The notes beneath the pieces are model-generated. The model worked only from the letters and a program-made list of their open reading frames with translations. It ran no database searches and had not been told where the DNA came from. Of a stretch of 64,000 nucleotides of DNA, positions 26,870 to 34,264 are shown in pieces. Origin of the DNA: Eubacteriales bacterium (lineage in GTDB: Bacteria; Bacillota; Clostridia; Christensenellales; Aristaeellaceae); NCBI GenBank assembly GCA_028705775.1, contig JAQWCW010000008.1, forward strand, positions 29,144 to 93,143, given 5' to 3'. Position 1 is the first letter of the stretch. Every line of letters begins with the position of its first letter. The translations under genes and the position numbers were made by a program.

Positions 26870-27343
26870 TTAAGCGCCCTTTACGGTGCGCATCATTGCG
26901 CGGCGCATTTCCAGCTCAGCGTCATGCTTTGCCGCAACGTCGCGCTTGTCGTGCAGCTGTTTGCCCTTGCAAAGCCCCAGCTGCAGCTTCATCCTGCCGT
27001 CCTTCAGATATATTTTAAGAGGAATCAGGGTGAAGCCCTGACGCTGCGCAAGCCCGAACAAACGCATGATTTCCTGCTTGTGCATCAAAAGCTTTTTGGG
27101 GCGCATAGGGTCATGATTGAACTGATTCCCCTGCTCGTAAGGCGATATATGCATACCGTTTGCGAACAGCTCCCCATTCTTGATGGTTGCGAAGGAATCC
27201 TTCATATTGACCCTGCCGGCGCGAAGGGACTTTACCTCTGTGCCGACCAGCTCAATGCCCGCCTCATAGCTTTCCTCTACAAAATATTCGTGGTACGCGG
27301 CTTTATTCTGAGCGATGGGCTTGACGCCCTTTTGCTTTGCCAC
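26870..27343 (-). CDS. smpB: SsrA-binding protein SmpB
   Basis: 157 residues of the SmpB family: AYHEYFVEESYEAGIELVGTE, then VKSLRAGRVNMKDSFA, then the RPKKLLMHKQEI basic segment that binds tmRNA. It delivers tmRNA to stalled ribosomes. GTG 27343 is preferred because AGGAGG sits 8 bases before it; the TTG at 27349 is too close to that site. The gene ends 3 bases from the tmRNA 5' end, so the RNA is likely processed from, or co-expressed with, this transcript. Confidence 0.93.
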   Translation of the reverse strand: MAKQKGVKPIAQNKAAYHEYFVEESYEAGIELVGTEVKSLRAGRVNMKDSFATIKNGELFANGMHISPYEQGNQFNHDPMRPKKLLMHKQEIMRLFGLAQRQGFTLIPLKIYLKDGRMKLQLGLCKGKQLHDKRDVAAKHDAELEMRRAMMRTVKGA

Positions 27344-27406
27344 CGTCAAGCCCTCCTCTCAAGCCATATCGGGTGATTAATGGATTATAGCATTTATCAG
27401 GCGATA

Positions 27407-27435
27407 TTGCAAACTAATCGGCTATCGGCTATAAT
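27407..27435 (+). promoter_or_regulatory. Promoter of proA
   Basis: TTGCAA (27407-27412), 17 bases, TATAAT (27430-27435). Confidence 0.7.
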
Positions 27436-27466
27436 AGTATAATACTTTCCAAAGGGGTTGATATTG

Positions 27467-28762
27467 ATGGATGTTACGAGCGCCGCAAGAAACGCAAGGA
27501 CGGCTTCAACGCCGCTTTCATCGCTTTCCATAGAGAAACGCAACGCCGCTCTTGCAATGATAGCCGAGAGCCTGAACGCCGAAAAGGAAAAGATTTTTGC
27601 CGCGAACGCCGAGGATGTCAAGGCGGCGGAGAAGGAAAAGCTCGCCGCCCCGCTGCTCAAGCGCCTATATTTCGGCGAGGAGAAGCTGAAAGGCGTAACG
27701 GACGGGCTTTATTCGCTCATCAGTCTTTCCGACCCTATCGGCATAACGCAAAGCGCAACCGAGCTTATGGAAGGCTTGAAGCTTTACCGCGTGAGCTGCC
27801 CTATCGGGGTTATCGGCATCATTTTTGAGAGCCGTCCGGACGCGCTCGTACAGATATCGAGCCTTTGCCTCAAGAGCGGCAACGCGGTTCTGTTGAAAGG
27901 CGGACGCGAGGCGCTCAGGACAAACAAGGCGATTGCCGACGCAATCCTTATCGCCTCCGAAAAAGCGGGGCTTCCCGACGGATGGCTTTCGCTGATGGAA
28001 TCCCGCGAGGACGTGAGCGAAATGCTGAAGCTCGACAAGTACATCGACCTTATCATTCCGCGCGGAAGCAACGCGCTCGTCCGCTACATCATGGACAACT
28101 CGTCCATTCCCGTAATGGGGCACGCGGACGGAATATGCAATATGTACATTGACAAAAGCGCCGATTTGCAGATGGCGGTTCGCCTTATAACGGACGCAAA
28201 GACGCAGAACGTAGCCGTTTGCAACGCTATCGAAAACCTCATTGTTCACGCAGGCATTGCAGATTCCCTGCTCCCCTCCGTCAAGGAAGCGCTTGAGGAA
28301 AAGCGCGTTGAAATCCGCGGCGACAGCCGTGTAAGGGAAATTATCAGCTGCAAGCCCGCAGACGAAAGCGACTGGGACACGGAATATCTTGACTACATCA
28401 TTTCGATAACGATAGTCGATTCCGAGGCGGAAGCAATCAGCTTTATAAACGCGCACGGAAGCCGCCACACGGACGCGATTGTTGCGTCAGACAGCGATGC
28501 GGCGAGGCTTTTCACCGAGCGCGTCGATTCCGCCGGAGTGTACGTAAACGTTTCAACCCGCTTTGCGGACGGATTCGTGTACGGGCTTGGCGCGGAGGTG
28601 GGAATATCCACATCAAAGCTCCACGCGCGCGGTCCTGTCGGGATGGAGGGGCTTTGCAGCTATAAGTACAAGCTTATCGGCAGCGGTCAGTGTATGGAGG
28701 ATGTAAAGAGCGGCAAAACTCCGCTTATGCAGAAAAAGCTTGACGAAAGCTGTCCTCTTTAA
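27467..28762 (+). CDS. proA: Gamma-glutamyl phosphate reductase
   Basis: 431 residues of the aldehyde dehydrogenase fold. Key signs are PIGVIGIIFESRPDALVQI, GNAVLLKGGREA and the catalytic Cys near 251 in TQNVAVCNAIEN. It reduces gamma-glutamyl phosphate with NADPH, the second step of proline synthesis. AAAGGGG precedes ATG 27467; the frame also has a TTG at 27458. proB is not adjacent, which is uncommon. The last 4 bases overlap the end of the convergent spoIIAB. Confidence 0.93.
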   Translation: MDVTSAARNARTASTPLSSLSIEKRNAALAMIAESLNAEKEKIFAANAEDVKAAEKEKLAAPLLKRLYFGEEKLKGVTDGLYSLISLSDPIGITQSATELMEGLKLYRVSCPIGVIGIIFESRPDALVQISSLCLKSGNAVLLKGGREALRTNKAIADAILIASEKAGLPDGWLSLMESREDVSEMLKLDKYIDLIIPRGSNALVRYIMDNSSIPVMGHADGICNMYIDKSADLQMAVRLITDAKTQNVAVCNAIENLIVHAGIADSLLPSVKEALEEKRVEIRGDSRVREIISCKPADESDWDTEYLDYIISITIVDSEAEAISFINAHGSRHTDAIVASDSDAARLFTERVDSAGVYVNVSTRFADGFVYGLGAEVGISTSKLHARGPVGMEGLCSYKYKLIGSGQCMEDVKSGKTPLMQKKLDESCPL

Positions 28763-29250
28763 ATTCCGTTGGCATACTTGAGCCGTTTTTTCATCGTTAC
28801 GCGCGTTCCGACGCCGACTTCCGATTCAACGCTGACCTCGTCCATAAAGGTTTGCATTACGGTAAAGCCCATTCCGCTGCGCTCCTCATCCGGCTTATCC
28901 GTATAAAAGGGCTTCATCGCCTTTTCAACATCGGCTATTCCGACGCCGTTATCCCGAACCTCGACGATGAACAAATCATCGGCAACGCAGGCATACAGCG
29001 TGACGTCGCCCGAAGCGCCGCGATACCCGTGGACAATCGCGTTGGTTACCGCTTCGCTTACAGCCGTTTTTACGTCCCCGACTTCCTCAAGCGTCGGATT
29101 CCTGCGCACAAGGAACGCCGAAACAACAACCCTTGCAAATGATTCGTTTTCCGCCTTTGCGGGAAACAGAAGCGTCATATCATTAAGAGCGCCGCTGCCG
29201 TTATCGCTGCGGCTCTCTTTTTTTTCGGTAGATTCCGCGTTGTTTTCCAT
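28759..29250 (-). CDS. spoIIAB: Anti-sigma F factor SpoIIAB with N-terminal extension
   Basis: 163 residues. From residue ~25 it matches SpoIIAB: AENESFARVVVSAFL, the N box AVSEAVTNAIVHGY, the G1 box VRDNGVGI and the G2 region RSGMGFTVMQTFMDEV. In the family it holds sigma F inactive with ATP and phosphorylates SpoIIAA. A charged ~24-residue extension (many Glu, Lys, Ser) precedes the usual start; AGGGAGG before ATG 29250 supports the long form. In the usual operon sigF follows at once, but here proA converges from the other side. Confidence 0.92.
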   Translation of the reverse strand: MENNAESTEKKESRSDNGSGALNDMTLLFPAKAENESFARVVVSAFLVRRNPTLEEVGDVKTAVSEAVTNAIVHGYRGASGDVTLYACVADDLFIVEVRDNGVGIADVEKAMKPFYTDKPDEERSGMGFTVMQTFMDEVSVESEVGVGTRVTMKKRLKYANGI

Positions 29251-29263
29251 TACGCTTTCCTCC

Positions 29264-29569
29264 CTATTCCTGCACTCCGACTATTTGTCTTAACCCCGAC
29301 ATATCAAATATACGCCGCACATGGCTGTTCATATTCTTAACATAGATTTCGCCGCCGCGCCTGTTAAGCAGCTTATAGCGCCCCATAAGCACGCCTATGC
29401 CCGAGCTGTCCATGAAGCTCATAGCCTTCAAGTCAAGGCAAAGCTTTCTGATTGATTTATCCTGAAGGACCTCGTCAAGCTCCGCGCGAATTTTCGGCGC
29501 GGCATAATGGTCAAGCTCGCCGCTTATTGAAACGATGAGCGTATCCTTCTGCCTTACGTTATCCAGCAT
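29264..29569 (-). CDS. spoIIAA: Anti-sigma F factor antagonist SpoIIAA
   Basis: 101 residues, a STAS domain. MSFMDSSGIGVLMGRYKLL contains the Ser phosphorylated by SpoIIAB. Unphosphorylated SpoIIAA binds SpoIIAB and frees sigma F in the forespore. AAAGGAGG lies before ATG 29569. spoIIAB follows after 13 bases. The stop is TAG. Confidence 0.93.
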   Translation of the reverse strand: MLDNVRQKDTLIVSISGELDHYAAPKIRAELDEVLQDKSIRKLCLDLKAMSFMDSSGIGVLMGRYKLLNRRGGEIYVKNMNSHVRRIFDMSGLRQIVGVQE

Positions 29570-29690
29570 ACCCTTCCTCCTTTCGGGATTTTCCTGTGTG
29601 TTCCTTTCACTATTCCTTTTGTCGTATCCTTCCCCGAAAAATAGGAGGTTATGCGGAATATTGGCATTTGCGCAATAGTTTTACATATAA

Positions 29691-29721
29691 AAAAGGCCGG
29701 CGGATAATCCGTCGGTCTTTA
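29691..29721 (-). terminator. Terminator after the P-loop kinase gene
   Basis: Minus strand stem CCGACGGAT/ATCCGCCGG with flanking AAAG and CTTTTTT. Confidence 0.8.
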
Positions 29722-29731
29722 TGCCGATATG

Positions 29732-30355
29732 TTACGCTTCGGTTCTACCCAAGCCGAAGATTTCCTCAACTTGCGCAAGGATATCCTCCTGCGTGCGCCG
29801 CCCGTCAACCAAGATTGACTGATAGCCCGCCTCCGCCGCCTGGTCAATCGCGCTTCTTGCAAAAAGCGCGTCGCGCTCCATCCAGTTTTCAAAGCCTTTT
29901 TCGGGGTTAGTGCACTTCGCAAGCACATACTTGACGAAGTTGCGCTCCGAGTACTTCTCATACTGGAACGCCTTTGTAGGAACAATGCACACGTAATTGT
30001 TATCCTTGACGCCGGCGTTTTTCATGAGCTTAGGCATAAAGCCGGCGCCCTCGGCAACAATCGGCTCCTTGCCCCTTATGCGCATCAAATCGCTTACTGC
30101 CAAAGGGAACATTTCCTCATACATTGCGATTTCCTCATCGCTTTGCGTTTTTGGCTCGGCAAGCCATATCTCGTCCGCGCTGCTTTTGACATACTGCGAC
30201 AGATGCGGCTTATTCTGCTTCGCGCCGCGCTCAGTATACTCGTCCAAATGGTCGTCAAGGCAAAAGTAAACGAATCCATATTTGTCCGCGAGCATACGCG
30301 CAACCGTGCTTTTACCGCTGCAGGGCGAGCCGCCCAGATAATAAATAGTTCTCAT
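29732..30355 (-). CDS. P-loop kinase of unknown substrate
   Basis: 207 residues from ATG 30355 (GGAGG before it; the longer frame to 30412 has none). The Walker A loop GGSPCSGKST is near the start, followed by FVYFCLDDHLDEY, where the Asp pair could be the lid or substrate-binding acid. The fold resembles AAA_33 or shikimate/2-phosphoglycerate-type small-molecule kinases. No partner gene is adjacent and the substrate cannot be told. It has its own terminator. Confidence 0.75.
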   Translation of the reverse strand: MRTIYYLGGSPCSGKSTVARMLADKYGFVYFCLDDHLDEYTERGAKQNKPHLSQYVKSSADEIWLAEPKTQSDEEIAMYEEMFPLAVSDLMRIRGKEPIVAEGAGFMPKLMKNAGVKDNNYVCIVPTKAFQYEKYSERNFVKYVLAKCTNPEKGFENWMERDALFARSAIDQAAEAGYQSILVDGRRTQEDILAQVEEIFGLGRTEA

Positions 30356-30453
30356 AATGCCTCCAAGCTGATATTTCATTACTATTTTACTTTCTTTTCG
30401 CTCGGAATGCAAGGCAAACAGCGATTAACTAATCTCGCGCATAAGACTGCGGC

Positions 30454-30987
30454 TCATTTGGCGAAAAATCCGATATCAAGAGTGATGTTCCCGTTTTCAT
30501 CGGGTGTTGTGAAGCGCGGGCATTGGCAGCGCTCAAAGAAGTACATACCGCCGTCCTCCGCCTCTGCCGTCTTGATTCCCGCGTCCGTAATCGCCTTCCA
30601 GCACTCGTCCTCGCGCATGAAAACATCGCTTTCAGTGCCGGTAATCCAGCAGACTGCGGCATAATCATAGCACAAATCCACATAGTCATAACCCGTAGGC
30701 ACTTCCGCGCCCTCGGGGAGGAACATTCCAATCCAATATTCATAGTAGTCGTTCGGCGCTCCGCGCTTGTTCTTCTCAAGCCCGATATACGCGTCGAAAT
30801 CAGGATAGGACGCCTTGAATTCTTCCGTAAGCTGCGATTCAAGCTTGTCAAACATTCCGTTGGAATGCCAGTAACCCCACTTATCACCGAAACCGCCGTT
30901 CACCCTGTCGCTGTTTTTGTACTTGATTCCGACAAATCTACAATGCGGAAACGGCTCGCGATAAACCTTTGTAATCCGATAGCTCAC
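30454..30987 (-). CDS. GyrI-like small-molecule-binding protein
   Basis: 177 residues, starting with GTG (AGGGGG nearby). The pattern PHCRFVGIKYKNSD ... GYWHSNGMFDKLE ... YWIGMFLPEGAEVPTGYDYV ... ITGTE matches the GyrI-like/AraC effector-binding domain as a stand-alone protein. Family members bind hydrophobic or cationic small molecules, and some hydrolyse drugs. No DNA-binding domain is fused. Confidence 0.7.
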   Translation of the reverse strand: MSYRITKVYREPFPHCRFVGIKYKNSDRVNGGFGDKWGYWHSNGMFDKLESQLTEEFKASYPDFDAYIGLEKNKRGAPNDYYEYWIGMFLPEGAEVPTGYDYVDLCYDYAAVCWITGTESDVFMREDECWKAITDAGIKTAEAEDGGMYFFERCQCPRFTTPDENGNITLDIGFFAK

Positions 30988-31082
30988 ACGAATCCCCCTA
31001 GCAATGTAATTTTCATTGGATACATTTTATCACACGCAAGCGTGCTTATCAAGAAATAATGCGTAATGCGGCTATATATGAG

Positions 31083-31127
31083 CAAAAGGCTCCCGCAAGC
31101 CGAAAATACGGCGGGCGGAAGCCTTTA
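31083..31127 (-). terminator. Terminator of the metG-tatD operon
   Basis: Minus strand AAAGGCT-CCGC-GCCG stem, loop TATTTT, CGGC-GCGG-AGCCTTTT. Small internal mismatches. Confidence 0.8.
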
Positions 31128-31162
31128 TGGAATGCTTGTATTTTACCGGTAAATCGTTTCTG

Positions 31163-31963
31163 TTAGCTTTCTGCGGAAATACGGTAGAAACGCAGGGCGT
31201 TTTCGCATGAAAGCCTGCGCATTGCGTCCGGCGATATTCCGCGGATTGCTGCAACCGCATCCGACGTATACCTGACAAATGCAGGCTCGTTGCGCTTTCC
31301 GCGCATCGGAACGGGCGCGAGATACGGGCTGTCCGTTTCAACCATTATCCTGTCCGAAGGAAGGTTTTTGGCAACCTCGACAAGCTTATTCGCGTTCTTG
31401 AAGGTCACAGTTCCCGAAAGAGAGATTACATGACCCAAAGAAAGATAAGTTTTGGCGGTTTCCCATGAGCCTGTGTAGCAATGGATATCCCCTGCGGGAA
31501 GCTTATCCCGTCTCGAAAGCAAAAGCTCCGTAAAATCGCCGTGCGCGTCGCGGATGTGATAAACGGCGGGAATTGCATATTCCGCGGCAATATCCATCTG
31601 CTCTGTAAGCGCCTTCTTCTGCGTGTCCTTATATTCCGCGTCATAGTAGTAATCAAGCCCGATTTCGCCGAGGGCGACAACCTTATCCTCTTTAAGAAGC
31701 TCGCGAAGGCGTTTTTCTGTATCCCCAGACCATTGAAGCGCGTTATGCGGATGAATACCGACCGCCGCATAAACGCCCTCATGAGCCTGTGCAAACCGTA
31801 TGCAGCTTTCGGAGGACTCTATGCTGTCGCCGGCAACCACCGCCCACTTTACGCCGGAGCTTCGCATACGCTCGTAGGCTTCTTCCCTGTCCTCATCAAA
31901 GCGCTCGTCGCAAAGATGGCAATGCGAGTCAAAAAGGAACGCGTCAGCCAATATCCGCACCAT
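31163..31963 (-). CDS. TatD family metal-dependent DNase
   Basis: About 266 residues. Metal-ligand motifs in order: FDSHCHL, GEIGLDYY, VYHIRDAH, DIHCYTG and VETDSPYLAP, which together define TatD. The enzymes are Mg-dependent exonucleases implicated in DNA and RNA quality control. The start is uncertain: ATG 31963, or TTG 31951 which begins closer to the conserved strand; both overlap the 3' end of metG, so translation is coupled. The metG-tatD order is common in Bacillota. Confidence 0.88.
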   Translation of the reverse strand: MVRILADAFLFDSHCHLCDERFDEDREEAYERMRSSGVKWAVVAGDSIESSESCIRFAQAHEGVYAAVGIHPHNALQWSGDTEKRLRELLKEDKVVALGEIGLDYYYDAEYKDTQKKALTEQMDIAAEYAIPAVYHIRDAHGDFTELLLSRRDKLPAGDIHCYTGSWETAKTYLSLGHVISLSGTVTFKNANKLVEVAKNLPSDRIMVETDSPYLAPVPMRGKRNEPAFVRYTSDAVAAIRGISPDAMRRLSCENALRFYRISAES

Positions 31964-33935
31964 CCTCGATATCCCCGTCAACAGTCAGAAGGCGAAGCAC
32001 CGTGTCATCCTTATTCGCGGCGCAGAGCAGCATACCCTCGGAAACTATTCCGCGCAGCTTTGCGGGCTTCAGATTGTATACAAGAACAACCTTTTTGCCG
32101 AGAATCTGCTCAGGCGTGTAGAATTTTGCGATTCCCGAAACCACCACGCGCGTTTCATCGCCGAGCTTCAGGCTCATTTTGAGCAGCTTATCGCTCTTTT
32201 CAACCTTTTCGGCGTTTGTCACGAGAGCAACCTTCAGGGATATTTTTGCGAAATCGTCAATCGTAATCTCAGAAAGCTTTACGGGCTGCACGGTTTCGGG
32301 CTTTTCCTGCGCTTTCTTCGCCGGCTTATCAAGAGAAGCCTGATACTCCTTACTCTGCTCCTGCTTTATCTTTTCAAGCTCGTCAAGCTCCTTCTCAATG
32401 TCATAGCGCGGGAAGAGCGCCTCGCCCTTACTGACCTTGCCGCCGCTCTTGGTAAGCCCGAAGGTTGCGAGGCTTTCCCATGTTTTTGCGCAGTCGTCGC
32501 AAAGCCCCGTCTGCTCAAAGATTCTTGCGGGCGTGCGCGGCATGAACGGCGAAATAAGCACAGCCACAAAGCGAATGCACTCAAGCAGGGTATACAGAAC
32601 CGTCGAAAGACGGCCCTTGCCCTCCTCCGTTTTGCCCAGAACCCACGGCTGAGTCATGTCGATATACTTATTGCAGTCGCCAATCAGCTTCCAGATTTCC
32701 ACCAGCGCGCCGCTGAACTGGAACTGGTCCATTGCCTTTTCGACGCGGGAGGGAAGCGAAAGCGCCTCGGAGCGCAGATTATCGTCAATCTCCTCGTACT
32801 CGCCGGGAGCCGGAATTACTGCGCCGAAGTATTTTTCAACCATCGCCGTTGTGCGGCTGACGAGATTGCCCAAATCGTTCGCAAGGTCGGAATTGAAGCG
32901 CCCGAGCAAGGCGGTATTGCTGAACTGCCCGTCGGAGCCGAACGGCATTTCCCTCATGAGGAAATAGCGAATCGCGTCTGAGGAATAGCGATTGCAGAGC
33001 ATAACGGGGTCAACGACGTTGCCGAGCGACTTGCTCATCTTTTCTCCGTCAAACACGAGCCAGCCATGCCCGAAAATCTGCTTCGGAAGCGGAAGCCCGA
33101 GCGCATGAAGCATAATCGGCCATATAATCGTATGGAAGCGGACGATTTCCTTGCCGACAAGGTGTACGTCGGCAGGCCAATACTTCTTATACAGCTCATC
33201 GTTTTCCGTTCCGTAGCCAAGCGCGCTGATATAGTTGGAAAGCGCGTCAATCCATACGTAAACGGTATGCTTTTTATCAAAATCAACGGGGATTCCCCAC
33301 TTGATGCTTGTGCGGCTGACGCAAAGGTCGTCAAGCCCGGGTTTCAGGAAATTGTTCATCATCTCGTTCACGCGCGAGGTGGGCTGAATGAAATCGGGAT
33401 GCGTATTGATGTAATCAATAAGCCAGTCCTGATACTTGCCGAGCTTGAAGAAATAGCTTTCCTCGCGGGTTTTTTCAACGGCTCTGCCGCAATCGGGGCA
33501 TTTGCCGTCCTTGAGCTGCAGCTCCGTCCAGAAGCTTTCGCAAGGCGTGCAATACCATCCCTCGTACTCGCTCTTGTATATATCTCCCTGCTCGTAGAGC
33601 TTGCGGAAATTCTGCTGAACGCACTTTATATGACGCTCGTCAGTCGTGCGGATATAATCGCTGTACTCAATATCCATCAGCTTCCACAGGCTTTTGATAT
33701 TCGCAACAATCTCATCGACATATTCTTTAGGCGTAACGCCCTTTGCCGCCGCCTTGCGCTCAATCTTCTGCCCGTGCTCGTCGCTTCCCGTAAGGAAATA
33801 CGTATCGTAACCCATCAGCTTTTTGAAGCGCGCCATTGTGTCCGCTGCCGTAGAGCAGTAGGCGTGACCTATGTGCAGGTTGTCGCTGGGGTAATAAATC
33901 GGCGTTGTGATGTAGTAAGTCTTCTTTTCAGCCAT
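31944..33935 (-). CDS. metG: Methionyl-tRNA synthetase
   Basis: 663 residues from ATG 33935; GGAAGG is 9 bases before it, whereas the first ATG at 33944 touches the ribosome site. HIGH appears as HIGH at about 21-24, a zinc knuckle as CTPCESF and CPDCGR, and the KMSKS loop as GEKMSKSLGN near 300. The C-terminal ~100 residues are the dimerising tRNA-binding domain (GIAKFYTPEQILGKKVVLVYNLKP). It charges tRNA-Met. Expression is controlled by the T-box leader directly upstream. Confidence 0.96.
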   Translation of the reverse strand: MAEKKTYYITTPIYYPSDNLHIGHAYCSTAADTMARFKKLMGYDTYFLTGSDEHGQKIERKAAAKGVTPKEYVDEIVANIKSLWKLMDIEYSDYIRTTDERHIKCVQQNFRKLYEQGDIYKSEYEGWYCTPCESFWTELQLKDGKCPDCGRAVEKTREESYFFKLGKYQDWLIDYINTHPDFIQPTSRVNEMMNNFLKPGLDDLCVSRTSIKWGIPVDFDKKHTVYVWIDALSNYISALGYGTENDELYKKYWPADVHLVGKEIVRFHTIIWPIMLHALGLPLPKQIFGHGWLVFDGEKMSKSLGNVVDPVMLCNRYSSDAIRYFLMREMPFGSDGQFSNTALLGRFNSDLANDLGNLVSRTTAMVEKYFGAVIPAPGEYEEIDDNLRSEALSLPSRVEKAMDQFQFSGALVEIWKLIGDCNKYIDMTQPWVLGKTEEGKGRLSTVLYTLLECIRFVAVLISPFMPRTPARIFEQTGLCDDCAKTWESLATFGLTKSGGKVSKGEALFPRYDIEKELDELEKIKQEQSKEYQASLDKPAKKAQEKPETVQPVKLSEITIDDFAKISLKVALVTNAEKVEKSDKLLKMSLKLGDETRVVVSGIAKFYTPEQILGKKVVLVYNLKPAKLRGIVSEGMLLCAANKDDTVLRLLTVDGDIEDGADIG

Positions 33936-33959
33936 CAGAATCATCCTTCCTTAAATAAC

Positions 33960-33987
33960 AAAAAGCGCGCCCCAATATGGGGCGCGC
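33960..33987 (-). terminator. T-box regulated terminator
   Basis: Nine-base GC-rich stem with a short ATATT-containing loop, ending in TTTTTG on the minus strand; the off-state arm of the metG T-box. Confidence 0.9.
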
Positions 33988-34224
33988 ATATTGCGCACTG
34001 TACCACCCAAGTTCTCCAAAGGGGCAAACGCCCTTTGAACTCTATCGCCGTAACGGGGCGCGCCGCCGCACGCTACATATCGCGCGCGAAGCATCCGGAG
34101 CCATGTTCCCCCGTTTTTTCGCCGTCGGCTTTCACCTTACCCGACTCTCTTTCAGGCAATATTCCGGAGTACTCTTTCCATCATCGCTTTTAATTCAAGG
34201 TTCCGCTTTTAGGCGGCTTCCTGC
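33960..34224 (-). promoter_or_regulatory. T-box riboswitch (tRNA-Met) in front of metG
   Basis: The T-box core GGGTGGTACAGTGCGC is at 34008-33993, with the TGGT bulge able to pair with the ACCA end of tRNA. Upstream are stem I features: AGAGAGTCGGG, GGTGAAAGCCGAC and the specifier loop GAACATGGC with an ATG Met codon at 34104-34102. The terminator (GCGCGCCCC/GGGGCGCGC then TTTTT, 33987-33960) competes with the antiterminator. Uncharged tRNA-Met should raise metG expression. Confidence 0.93.
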
Positions 34225-34230
34225 GAATAT

Positions 34231-34257
34231 ATTATACCGCAAATGACGCTCTGTCAA
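34231..34257 (-). promoter_or_regulatory. Promoter of metG
   Basis: Minus strand TTGACA (34257-34252) and TATAATAT starting 15 bases on; the overlapping TAATAT gives the standard 17-base spacer. Confidence 0.75.
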
Positions 34258-34264
34258 GCGATTA

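Noticed and set aside
33066..34246. Plus-strand open frames over metG and its leader
   Set aside because: They are the antisense of metG and of the T-box RNA, with no start signals.
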